Shown: piece after piece, positions 1 to 7,523 of the stretch
Layout: every line of letters starts with the position of its first letter
Position numbering within the stretch: the first letter of the stretch is position 1
Virus record (IMG/VR): IMGVR_UViG_3300019935_000055
Span: 1-28,742 of that record
Direction: 5' to 3' (one strand)
DNA from: a virus
DNA length: 28,742 nt
Notes under the pieces: model-generated
The model's database searches: none
The model's input: only the letters and a program-made list of their open reading frames with translations
What the model was told of the DNA's origin: nothing
Made by a program: the position numbers and the translations under genes

Positions 1-537
1 CTAGGCTTCATACACAACATGGCTAGATTCTAGCTCAATAGGCTGCTCACTCTCCAATAGCCAACCCTGTTTTTTAAGCTGTCTTTTTATAAAAAATGCT
101 GTCAACTGGGTGCACTGCAATACTAGCTTTTGCTTAACGCGACGCTCGAATAATAAAGCATTTCGCTTATTCTCATGCAATAGAGAGTCGGGCACAAAAG
201 ACAGCTTAAGGTTTAGCGACATTTCGGGGCTGATTCCCGCAAAAAAAGAATATTCTTTTGCTAACGCTATGGACTGTATGCGAGACAGTGAGAACGTTAA
301 AAAACGGCAGTCTGTATGCGAGTATGCATGAATATAATAGCCGTCATCCGCCTTAAATACTTGTTTTATTGATAGAAAAAGGTTGCGCGGTTTGTCGCGG
401 TTGTCTGCTGGAATATAAAATATTTTTACACATATTTTACTGAGGTAAGCATGGCGCACGAGCTTGACTTGCTCGTCATTCAGTTTTTTATGCAGCGTTA
501 CGTCTATGCAAATATCGCTCAAAATAGACATGATCAT
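1..537 (-). CDS. WYL-domain-like protein, possible regulator or moron
   Basis: Encodes 178 residues. Residues about 29-95 resemble a WYL fold: a hydrophobic strand at KICVKIFYIPADN, then a conserved-looking Pro/Leu stretch, YYIHAY at 67-72 in the place of the W-Y-L motif, and FSLSRIQSI at 82-90 like the RxDRI segment. WYL domains are ligand-sensing parts of transcription regulators and of some phage-defence proteins; no helix-turn-helix is evident here. The C-terminal third is basic and unrecognised. The ATG overlaps the stop of the preceding 31-codon ORF as ATGA, so it is translationally coupled to the tail operon. A second ATG lies two codons in. It is the last gene before the window edge, where transposable phages often carry accessory genes. 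The WYL call is from pattern only. Confidence 0.5.
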   Translation of the reverse strand: MIMSILSDICIDVTLHKKLNDEQVKLVRHAYLSKICVKIFYIPADNRDKPRNLFLSIKQVFKADDGYYIHAYSHTDCRFLTFSLSRIQSIALAKEYSFFAGISPEMSLNLKLSFVPDSLLHENKRNALLFERRVKQKLVLQCTQLTAFFIKRQLKKQGWLLESEQPIELESSHVVYEA

Positions 538-629
538 ACCTCGTATTGTGACACGTCCGCAGGTGCTGCGGGCGTGGTTGAGGTGCTAGGTGGCGCGGTA
601 AGCTCTTTTAATTCTTTTAATGGGTTCAT
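534..629 (-). CDS. 31-residue coupled small ORF in the tail operon
   Basis: A short ORF running from ATG at 629 to TGA at 534. Its start overlaps the stop of the 102-codon gene upstream (ATGA), and its stop overlaps the start of the WYL-like gene (ATGA). A GGAG lies about 11 bases before the start. The peptide begins MNPLKELKELTAPPS, then a Ser/Thr/Pro/Ala-rich stretch, and ends DVSQYEV. Without it there would be a gap of about 90 bases in an otherwise gapless operon. Function unknown; it could be a small virion or chaperone peptide, or act only to couple translation. Support is the double overlap and the absence of stops, not homology. Confidence 0.5.
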   Translation of the reverse strand: MNPLKELKELTAPPSTSTTPAAPADVSQYEV

Positions 630-916
630 TGGGCAATATACTCCGCTGTTAACGACATAATAATAGTACCGTCCGATCCTACACCATAAGACACCCCCGC
701 CGCAATAATGTTTTTTTTGCCGTGGTTAATAGTCATTGTAGGGGATACAGCAGCGGGTGCACATTCCAGAGTATAGCGACTCTCAACGGCTAATTTTTGC
801 AGCTCTTGCTGTCCTTTCCTTACTAGAACACTTATAGGCAAACCCTGCACACTTACATAAACGTTGGGGGCTTGCTTGTTGATTTCTAAGCCTTTTTTTT
901 TAACTTTCACTTTCAT
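626..916 (-). CDS. Hypothetical small late protein of the tail-tip operon
   Basis: About 96 residues when started at the ATG at 916 (MKVKVKKKGLEIN); a start at 934 is possible but deepens the overlap with the gene upstream to 35 bases. The N-terminus is Lys-rich, followed by alternating beta-type sequence (NVYVSVQGLPISVLVRKG) and a C-terminal Gly-rich strand region. No family recognised. It lies between the 188-residue protein and the 31-codon ORF, so a role in the tail tip or virion is inferred from position only. Confidence 0.6.
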   Translation of the reverse strand: MKVKVKKKGLEINKQAPNVYVSVQGLPISVLVRKGQQELQKLAVESRYTLECAPAAVSPTMTINHGKKNIIAAGVSYGVGSDGTIIMSLTAEYIAQ

Positions 917-1466
917 TATAAGCAACTCGCACAAGAACGGGATAGTCTTTTTCGTCTGTGCTTGGCAGGTTCAGATAAAAAAGGTGGGCAGTGGATGTAT
1001 AAACAAACTCCACTATGGCGGGTGTTGTGTTTTTTAACTTATTGGCAGGCGTGTCTATTTTTTTTAATTCTATTTGCGTATTGCTTTCATTAAACTCTAT
1101 GCCATGCAATAATTGCTCTAAATTATTCCCAAACCAACGCCGCGAAGTTATTGTTTTTAATGGTTTATTTAAGGATAAGCTGTCCTCGTCCCCTGATATC
1201 TGAAACTGCTGTTTTTGCTCAATAAGAAAAGTACGCCCCGTGGGGCTTATTGAGCCGTCCGAGCTTCTAACGTCCAACTTAGAAACATCAATATTATCAG
1301 TCGCATACACAAGAAAAGCAACGCGCTCTCCTTTTAGAAAATTCTCTATTTTCCCCAAGTTTTGCGCGTTTTCCCCGCCTTTGCGCGTGTCAATCTCAGC
1401 GGATAAATGATAATTGTCGCTGTTGGGCACGTTATTTAAATTTATAACGAATGTTGCGGTTGTCAT
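900..1466 (-). CDS. Hypothetical tail-tip operon protein
   Basis: 188 residues, mostly predicted beta strand (TATFVINLNNVPNSDNY at the start, VEFVYTSTAHLFYLNLP near the end). No recognisable catalytic motif, signal peptide or membrane segment. The ATG overlaps the stop of the repeat-rich hub protein by four bases (ATGA), so the two are translationally coupled. A small beta-sandwich tail-tip or accessory structural protein is the most economical reading, but that is inferred from position. Confidence 0.65.
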   Translation of the reverse strand: MTTATFVINLNNVPNSDNYHLSAEIDTRKGGENAQNLGKIENFLKGERVAFLVYATDNIDVSKLDVRSSDGSISPTGRTFLIEQKQQFQISGDEDSLSLNKPLKTITSRRWFGNNLEQLLHGIEFNESNTQIELKKIDTPANKLKNTTPAIVEFVYTSTAHLFYLNLPSTDEKDYPVLVRVAYNESES

Positions 1467-3301
1467 ACTTTTATTTTTACCTGTATTGCTTCTATATTAT
1501 CTATGATGTTCTCAAATTTATATACATGTCTCTTATATGTGTACTCTAACTCTAATAAACTGTAGTCACTGCCATTTTCTGTATATATATTTTTCTGTCC
1601 ACGGACAAAAGAGGGCGCGGATAATTCTTTGTATTGGTATTCATGAGACTTTAAAAAATGGATAGGGTGCTGCACTGTTGCCTGTCCTTCTTTTACTTCC
1701 ACGCGCTCGTTTTCTTCTTTTAACTCTGTTTCAATATACTGAATTTTAACGCTTTCTTTGCTTGTGTGCGTTATTTCTATGTACTCAGCGTCATAAAACG
1801 GCATTGTGTACACATACAGGGTGCTGCTTTCCTTGTCGTACTCGTGAAATATATTTATTTCTTTTTCGTCTGTCACAAGTAAATTATCGTATTCAATATT
1901 TAAGCAGTTTTCTGTATAGGAGAAGTCAAATATATTTATACTTTCCTGCGTTGCGATAGGGTAAGGGTAAGCGGCGACAAGTTCGCCATTGGGCGCACTT
2001 TGAAGCACAGCACCGCATAAGCCTAATAGCTCAGTTACAATATTGATTTTAGTATCTTTTTTAGAATACGAAAAAGGCGGTAATTGAAAATTTTCAATGC
2101 TAAATATTAATTGTAGGGGTTGGCAAATATGGGTTAATGCAGACTCAATGTCTACAGGCTCATTTTTCACTTGCGCTGTAATGCGTTCCTGTAATGCAAA
2201 GTAAGCAGGGCTTACAAATTTAGCTCCATAACTTATAAACCCCTCGTTATTTAATTTTTCTTTATTCAAAAAAACAAGTTTAAAAACATGCTCTTGAATA
2301 TAAAACTCTATTTCTTGGCGGCTTTTTAGCATGTCAAACAATAGAGGGTGCATAAACTTACTGTTTAGCGTCCACACATAGCTATCAATATCCGCCGACA
2401 AGTCGAAATCGACGAGAGGGAATTTTATGTTTTTAATAAGTATATAGCAGTCCTCCAGCACGAAAATATTTTCTATTTCTTTTACATAAACAGGTAATTT
2501 TAATGATGCGGTGATAGGTGTGTGCTGTAGGATATTGAATGGTAATTTTAACGATGTCGTGACAGGTTGCAGCACTGCAACAGGTAGTTTTAACGCGGTG
2601 GTCACAACATAATTATTAAACTCTAATTTTAATGCACTGGTTACAGGTGTGTACTGTAGTACTGTAACTGGTAGCTTTAACGCAGTTGTGACAGGTTGCA
2701 GTACTGCAACAGGTAGTTTTAACGCGGTGGTCACAACATAATTATTAAACTCTAATTTTAATGCACTGGTTACAGGTGTGTGTTGTAGAACATTAAATGG
2801 TAATTTTAATGCTGTAGTAACGGGCTGTAGTACTGATATAGGTAATTTTAACGATGTGGTAACGGATTGATTTACAGCTAATTTTAACGATGTTGTAACA
2901 GTTCCACGTATATGTACAGGTAATTTTAATGCAGTCGTAACAACATAATTATTAAACTCTAATTTTAACGCAGTTGTGACGGCTTTTAATGCTGTCCACT
3001 GCTGATCTAAGTGTAATGTATTGGTGATTACACTGGACGCTGTCCACTGCTGATCTAAGTGTAATGTATTGGTGATTACACTGGACGCTATCCACTGCTG
3101 ATCTAAGTGTAATGTATTGGTGATTACACTGGACGCTGCCCACTGTTGATCTAAGTGTAATGTATTGGTGATTACACTGGACGCTGCCCACTGTTGATCT
3201 AAGTGTAATGTATTGGTGATTACACTGGACGCTGCCCACTGTTGATCTAAGTGCAGCGCATTAACTGCAACCCATTTTTGATCAAGATACAGGTATGGCA
3301 T
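1463..3301 (-). CDS. Repeat-rich tail hub/tail-tip protein
   Basis: 612 residues in two parts. Residues 1 to about 290 are tandem repeats: five near-identical 16-residue units (LHLDQQWxASSVITNT) at residues 16-95, then about a dozen degenerate VTTALKLPV-type units of 13-16 residues. Residues from about 290 form a non-repetitive mixed domain (LEDCYILIKNIKFPLVDFDL onward) that looks like a tail hub or baseplate protein. Similar ALKLPV-type repeats occur, to my recollection, in tail-tip proteins of other transposable siphophages. It follows the tape measure by five genes and overlaps both neighbours by a few bases. A role in the central tail tip, with the repeats as an extensible stalk or receptor-contacting arm, is inferred. 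Confidence 0.6.
   Translation of the reverse strand: MPYLYLDQKWVAVNALHLDQQWAASSVITNTLHLDQQWAASSVITNTLHLDQQWAASSVITNTLHLDQQWIASSVITNTLHLDQQWTASSVITNTLHLDQQWTALKAVTTALKLEFNNYVVTTALKLPVHIRGTVTTSLKLAVNQSVTTSLKLPISVLQPVTTALKLPFNVLQHTPVTSALKLEFNNYVVTTALKLPVAVLQPVTTALKLPVTVLQYTPVTSALKLEFNNYVVTTALKLPVAVLQPVTTSLKLPFNILQHTPITASLKLPVYVKEIENIFVLEDCYILIKNIKFPLVDFDLSADIDSYVWTLNSKFMHPLLFDMLKSRQEIEFYIQEHVFKLVFLNKEKLNNEGFISYGAKFVSPAYFALQERITAQVKNEPVDIESALTHICQPLQLIFSIENFQLPPFSYSKKDTKINIVTELLGLCGAVLQSAPNGELVAAYPYPIATQESINIFDFSYTENCLNIEYDNLLVTDEKEINIFHEYDKESSTLYVYTMPFYDAEYIEITHTSKESVKIQYIETELKEENERVEVKEGQATVQHPIHFLKSHEYQYKELSAPSFVRGQKNIYTENGSDYSLLELEYTYKRHVYKFENIIDNIEAIQVKIKV
2496..2989 (-). repeat. Degenerate VTTALKLP repeats with a 129-bp higher-order period
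   Basis: About twelve in-frame degenerate units (VTTALKLPVAVLQP, VTSALKLEFNNYV and similar). A three-unit block recurs with a 129-bp (43-residue) spacing: a copy beginning near 2581 matches one beginning near 2710 almost base for base. This array is older and more diverged than the 48-bp array beside it. Confidence 0.9.
2990..3256 (-). repeat. 48-bp tandem repeat, five full copies plus a partial
   Basis: Five consecutive 48-bp units (3017-3256) with a partial sixth at 2990-3016, all in frame and coding 16 residues each. Copies are nearly identical; most differences fall at the codon after QQW, which reads GCA, ATA or ACA (Ala, Ile, Thr). The first 15 residues of the protein (MPYLYLDQKWVAVNA) are a diverged relative. 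Near-identity at DNA level points to recent expansion by slippage or recombination. Confidence 0.95.
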
Positions 3302-4340
3302 ATTCTAACGTCAACCGAAAACCATCATCAATAACACCAACACCCTGTTTTAGCTCTCTTTTTTCACAAATAGGTATGCATTCGTTAGGCTGCAATGTGA
3401 ATTCTAAAGGAGCACCCACGGTGTATTGTGCGAATGTAGCCCCCGTGGGCTCTGAGAATTGAGACGCAAGCGCGTTGGGTGCATTTGTTATGCCGTCGGA
3501 CGCTGTTCCTGCGTACAGGAGAATGTCGCACGTTTCGTGTACTGGACTTTCTGCAATATAAAGCTTACACACTTGTGTTTCTGCTGTTGTATTTTTTACA
3601 TAAAGCCATTTATAGCAAGCACTTTGCCCTTGCACGCTTTCCGTAAAAATATTATTAACAAAGGGGTTTATTGTTATGTTATACGTAGCGTCCGATTCAG
3701 GAAAATTGCCGTCGTGCTGCATCACAATACTATTATCATTTATCTGGATATTAAAATCTTTTGCAGATTCATCGGGTAGTACAGCAGCACCGAGTAACCG
3801 ACCTTGTGGGCTTGCGGGCTGTAATACTGTCTTTGTCAAAACAGTCCCTGTAGACTCTGTTGCAAGTATATACTCCCCTTCGCTGTTTTTATAGAATGCG
3901 TCCACATCACACGAGAATTCATTGTTGGGCTGTGTGGCTGCAACAACAAGCTCACACTGACCAGTACCGACGTGATTAACTGTTAAGCTATAAGAAGAAA
4001 AAAAGCTTTCTGCTTGACGCACAAACTCCTCTATTATTTCTGTCGCTTTTCTCGTTGAGTAAGGAATTTCTATGTCGTCAACATTTTGGAATTCTATATC
4101 TTTTATTTTTAAATTTAGCCTTACAAACCAATCTGTTGACCCCTGGTGAAAATTGAAACTTATTTTTTTTATTCCATCCGTGTATGCTTTATAGTCTAGC
4201 GTTGTACTCTCCTCCATGTTTGCGGAAGCATAAGCAACGCTTAGCCAGTCGGGCAAGCCTGTAACTGTCGCACCCTGAGCGTTTTGATCACCAATTTGCC
4301 CCCCCAAATATCCGCCGCCACTGCATTGTAAAAACATCAT
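3282..4340 (-). CDS. Hypothetical tail-tip structural protein
   Basis: 352 residues from the ATG at 4340 (MMFLQCSGGGYLGG), preceded by GGGAG; a TTG at 4358 in the same frame is an alternative. The N-terminus is Gly-rich, then an alpha/beta region (residues about 40-160) and a long beta-rich C-terminal half (SACYKWLYVKNTTAETQVCKLYIA). The C-terminal half resembles beta-sandwich virion domains, but no family is recognised. It overlaps the repeat-rich hub gene by about 20 bases. Tail-tip or appendage role inferred from position. Confidence 0.6.
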   Translation of the reverse strand: MMFLQCSGGGYLGGQIGDQNAQGATVTGLPDWLSVAYASANMEESTTLDYKAYTDGIKKISFNFHQGSTDWFVRLNLKIKDIEFQNVDDIEIPYSTRKATEIIEEFVRQAESFFSSYSLTVNHVGTGQCELVVAATQPNNEFSCDVDAFYKNSEGEYILATESTGTVLTKTVLQPASPQGRLLGAAVLPDESAKDFNIQINDNSIVMQHDGNFPESDATYNITINPFVNNIFTESVQGQSACYKWLYVKNTTAETQVCKLYIAESPVHETCDILLYAGTASDGITNAPNALASQFSEPTGATFAQYTVGAPLEFTLQPNECIPICEKRELKQGVGVIDDGFRLTLEYAIPVS

Positions 4341-4344
4341 TTTT

Positions 4345-4935
4345 TTAATCGCTCCCAAAAATTTCCGCTAATTTATTATTAATTTCTTGCTCATTTCCCA
4401 CGCCAGATAACGGCTTTATTTTTCCGTTTTCGTCATAATTCCCTTCATCATCGGGAATGTAAATATATAAGCTCTCTGAAATTCCGATATTTTCAATATT
4501 TTCTAAGTTTATAGGTAATACAATAAAGTCTCTATAGCCGTCCGTCATAGTGTTTAATTTTTTTATAATCGGGTGCATGTGCGCATTAAAAATTACGACA
4601 TTTTTAGCAAATTCTTTATTGTCTAATGCCTTTTTTATGTCCAAAAAAGACAGCATGGTGTATGTATTATTTTTATTGTCGCGAGCAACGGGATAAGCGT
4701 CCCAGAATTCGGCATTATATTCCGCCCCACGAGCAACAGAAACTTTTGTCCAATAACTATATAGCTCTTGTCTTGCTGAAAAAGTGGCAACAAGCCCAAA
4801 TGTGGCTATTGTTACGGGAGCGGATGAGAGATGCGTGTATGTAAAATTAAAAAGTCTGTATAACGCAACATCGGCAGAAAAAAAATTAACAGACTTGACA
4901 CGCATATACTTACGCGGCTTATATACACTATTCAT
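4345..4935 (-). CDS. Hypothetical tail-operon protein
   Basis: 196 residues from the ATG at 4935 (MNSVYKPRKYMRVKS), which overlaps the stop of the upstream gene (ATGAATAG); an ATG at 4959 would add eight residues and lengthen the overlap. Strand-rich centre (APVTIATFGLVATFSARQ), followed by a helical and acidic C-terminus. No transmembrane helix or catalytic motif seen. It sits among large structural tail genes; function not recognised. Confidence 0.6.
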   Translation of the reverse strand: MNSVYKPRKYMRVKSVNFFSADVALYRLFNFTYTHLSSAPVTIATFGLVATFSARQELYSYWTKVSVARGAEYNAEFWDAYPVARDNKNNTYTMLSFLDIKKALDNKEFAKNVVIFNAHMHPIIKKLNTMTDGYRDFIVLPINLENIENIGISESLYIYIPDDEGNYDENGKIKPLSGVGNEQEINNKLAEIFGSD

Positions 4936-6229
4936 TATGTATATTTTCCGTGTCAACATTTCCCAGCATGTCTATATATTTACTCGTTTTTACATGCTCA
5001 ACTTCCACATAACTATCACCATCGCCCGTCACTTTTTCCCGTTCACGCTCCTGATATATAACAACTTTTGGCAAGTCGTCCTTGCTTAATTCTGCAACAT
5101 GGACAGCAGCGGAAAACGACAGCGTTGCAGCACTATCGCCGTTCGTGCAAAGCACATCTATACTAGGTGATTGCACACTGGAAAAATTTATTTTTTTAAA
5201 AAGTTTATAGCGTTCTGTTTTACTGTCTTCAGTTTTTTCTATTTCATGGGTTATCAATGGGTGGGGTTTTGACTCTATAAAGTCGCCCGTGGCTTTTGAA
5301 TATATTGCGCTGCCCACAGGTTCTATAGAGCACGAAATACTATAAGGCTGTTTTAATTCCCCAGCGTCATAATATATTTCGTATTCGTCGTAACTGGTCT
5401 GATACTCCACAATAAGAGAACCATAAGCGCGCTCGGAACTGCGGAATGTATGCCCGCGCTCCTTATACAAGCTTTTCCCTAGACGGGGGTCACTGTATTT
5501 TATTCTTAGCCAATAATTTTCGCCTGTGCTGATATTGTCAGGGGGCTTGATAGAATTCCCGTGTATGTCTTTGAATTCTGTAGAGCTTAATACGGAAACA
5601 ACTGGATTATCATAATGGTATTTTATCGTTTTTTCTTTTTCCCCGTTAAATTTTAATGTTTCTCTTATGTATGTTGTTTTGCGCCCGTTGTGCTTTATTT
5701 GCTTGTCTGAATTTTCAGCATTTACAATGTATGTACGCTCAAACTTTTGAGAATAAAACTCGTAGGAAAGCTTGACGGCTGCAATATTCCCCTTATAGCC
5801 GTAGGGTGCTGAAACATTATTTTCTATGCTTATATCGCTAAGTCCTGCATACACTTTTATATTAGGCTTTGTCTCTTTTTTCTCCCCATCAATATAGTAA
5901 TGTGTAGGCGCATAAAGTCGCACTATTTGCCGCCCATATGATAACAATTGCAAAGGGGGTGTATAACGTGTGTCGTCTTGCATTTCCGCATTAAAATTAA
6001 GAAACACAACAGAGGTTTTATTATTTACAACACCTTCGGCTGTGGGTACAAACTGAGCAAAAGCCGCATCTTTTGCCGCTTGACTTGGCTCATCGTCTAG
6101 CGGGTAGTAAGGCAAGTACATAGCAGGTACACAGCGTTGTTTATCGCGCTCGTCTATGACAAGTTCCGCATTAAACGGCAAGTATTCGCTGCCTAGTGTT
6201 AAGGCAAGGCTTGTGCTAGCCAAAACCAT
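4928..6229 (-). CDS. Hypothetical large tail structural protein
   Basis: 433 residues from the ATG at 6229 (MVLASTSLALTLGSEYLPF). A start at 6277 would overlap the previous gene by 62 bases and is less likely. The start is short and hydrophobic, then long beta-rich sequence with many Tyr and charged residues (YEIYYDAGELKQPYSISCSI), like virion beta-sandwich or receptor-binding proteins. No enzyme motif seen. Its place after the tape measure and before the hub supports a tail-tip, baseplate or fibre role, by inference only. Confidence 0.6.
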   Translation of the reverse strand: MVLASTSLALTLGSEYLPFNAELVIDERDKQRCVPAMYLPYYPLDDEPSQAAKDAAFAQFVPTAEGVVNNKTSVVFLNFNAEMQDDTRYTPPLQLLSYGRQIVRLYAPTHYYIDGEKKETKPNIKVYAGLSDISIENNVSAPYGYKGNIAAVKLSYEFYSQKFERTYIVNAENSDKQIKHNGRKTTYIRETLKFNGEKEKTIKYHYDNPVVSVLSSTEFKDIHGNSIKPPDNISTGENYWLRIKYSDPRLGKSLYKERGHTFRSSERAYGSLIVEYQTSYDEYEIYYDAGELKQPYSISCSIEPVGSAIYSKATGDFIESKPHPLITHEIEKTEDSKTERYKLFKKINFSSVQSPSIDVLCTNGDSAATLSFSAAVHVAELSKDDLPKVVIYQEREREKVTGDGDSYVEVEHVKTSKYIDMLGNVDTENIHNE

Positions 6230-7160
6230 AGCCCCATATTTGGGCAAAATCCGCCCCGCCGCTGCTTTCGCCATCATTTATTTTCAGACTAAGAAAAAAC
6301 GGCATGGTTGCGGGGTTCAATGTTAATTTAACAATGTCGCCTGTGTCGAAATTCTCAAAACATAAGCCGCGTATGGTGAAGTATGGCAAATTGTAAAGCG
6401 GATTCTGTGGGGAAAAATTTGATAATGCACTGCCCGATCCTAGGTCTCCAAACTGAGCAGACGTACAGGTAAAATCTGTCGAGTTTTGAAAATCGAATGT
6501 GACAACGTCGGACTGTGTAGACTTATTATAAGTGTCTATTTTTTCAGCGTCTACAATACCCGCCGCGCTTGTTTTTTCCGATACAACAGCGTGGGCGTAT
6601 ACGTCACCATACTCTATAATCTTTGATACTCTTGTTTTCACTATTTGGCTGTTGTAAGTTCGGCTTAATGCATATGTGCGCTTGTGTGCTGCACTTGTTG
6701 TTAATATGACATTTTCCCCACTTTCAGCAACAGCAGAAACTGTATAAAAATCTATATAGCCCGTTTGATCATTATCGGCCGCTCTGTTTGTTACAACAAT
6801 TTTATCCCCAACAGACCAAACCCCCCCACCTTTTTTCAATGTAAGGTTTTGACCACCAGCAGATATTAGATCGCCACAACTCGCCAAATCACCACCAGCC
6901 GAAAAACTATTGTCGTAGCTTGCTTTTTTTAATGTCGATTCGATATTGCCCGCAACAGGAAAAGCCAAAAAAAGACAAGAGCTTCTATACTTTGCCTGCT
7001 CGTCGTTAATATTTTTTGCATGGAATTTATAATGCTTTTCCGTCTGCTGCACAGTGTCCTCTGCTGTAAAGTCCTCCAGTGTTGGGGAATTTAAAGACAT
7101 GCGCCCGCCATCTTGACTTTCGCTTGCATAAAATACTAAATCTTGTCTCGTTAAACCCAT
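6216..7160 (-). CDS. Hypothetical tail structural protein
   Basis: 314 residues. Starts MGLTRQDLVFYASE and contains Ser/Gly-rich turns and beta strands (VGDKIVVTNRAADNDQTGYIDFYTVSAVAE), a pattern typical of virion proteins built on beta sandwiches. It begins three bases after the stop of the 119-residue gene, so it is in the same operon as the tape measure. No named family; candidate distal tail or minor tail protein. Confidence 0.6.
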   Translation of the reverse strand: MGLTRQDLVFYASESQDGGRMSLNSPTLEDFTAEDTVQQTEKHYKFHAKNINDEQAKYRSSCLFLAFPVAGNIESTLKKASYDNSFSAGGDLASCGDLISAGGQNLTLKKGGGVWSVGDKIVVTNRAADNDQTGYIDFYTVSAVAESGENVILTTSAAHKRTYALSRTYNSQIVKTRVSKIIEYGDVYAHAVVSEKTSAAGIVDAEKIDTYNKSTQSDVVTFDFQNSTDFTCTSAQFGDLGSGSALSNFSPQNPLYNLPYFTIRGLCFENFDTGDIVKLTLNPATMPFFLSLKINDGESSGGADFAQIWGYGFG

Positions 7161-7163
7161 TTT

Positions 7164-7523
7164 TTACACCGTTGTTAATTTTATATTACCTGTATATAGC
7201 TGTTTTTCTAATTCTTCATATTCTATTAAGGGCTTGAAATTTAACCCTAAAATAACAGCCTTGGCTGTGAAACTGTCCCAGTTAACTGTGTGCGCTGTGG
7301 GCATGTTGTATAATTTTACAAGCTGCTGTACTTGGTTATGCGTTAGCCATACGTATTTTTCATTAAACTCTATATTTAAATTAAAGCCGCTTTTTAAACG
7401 CTGCATAAACACATAAACACCGCCGTTCGTTAGTCTTCTAACTGTCTTTTGCGTGCTTGTAACATGCCCATGCTCTAGCCATGTCGTGCCTTCTGGGAGT
7501 GCAAAATTAGCAATAGAACGCAT
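7164..7523 (-). CDS. Small tail protein following the tape measure
   Basis: 119 residues, starting MRSIANFALPEGTTWLEHGHV. Mixed alpha/beta, with WLTHNQVQQLVKLYNM in the middle. Its ATG overlaps the stop of the tape measure gene (TAATG). In siphophages the gene after the tape measure is usually a distal tail or minor tail protein; this one is short for a Dit protein. Role assigned by position. Confidence 0.6.
   Translation of the reverse strand: MRSIANFALPEGTTWLEHGHVTSTQKTVRRLTNGGVYVFMQRLKSGFNLNIEFNEKYVWLTHNQVQQLVKLYNMPTAHTVNWDSFTAKAVILGLNFKPLIEYEELEKQLYTGNIKLTTV

Noticed and set aside
2952-3239. A 95-codon open frame made of repeated VGSVQCNHQYITLRST units
   Set aside because: It is an out-of-frame reading of the 48-bp tandem repeat; the 612-residue hub protein explains the region.
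2990-3256. CRISPR-like array
   Set aside because: Units are contiguous with no unique spacers and are in frame within a coding sequence.
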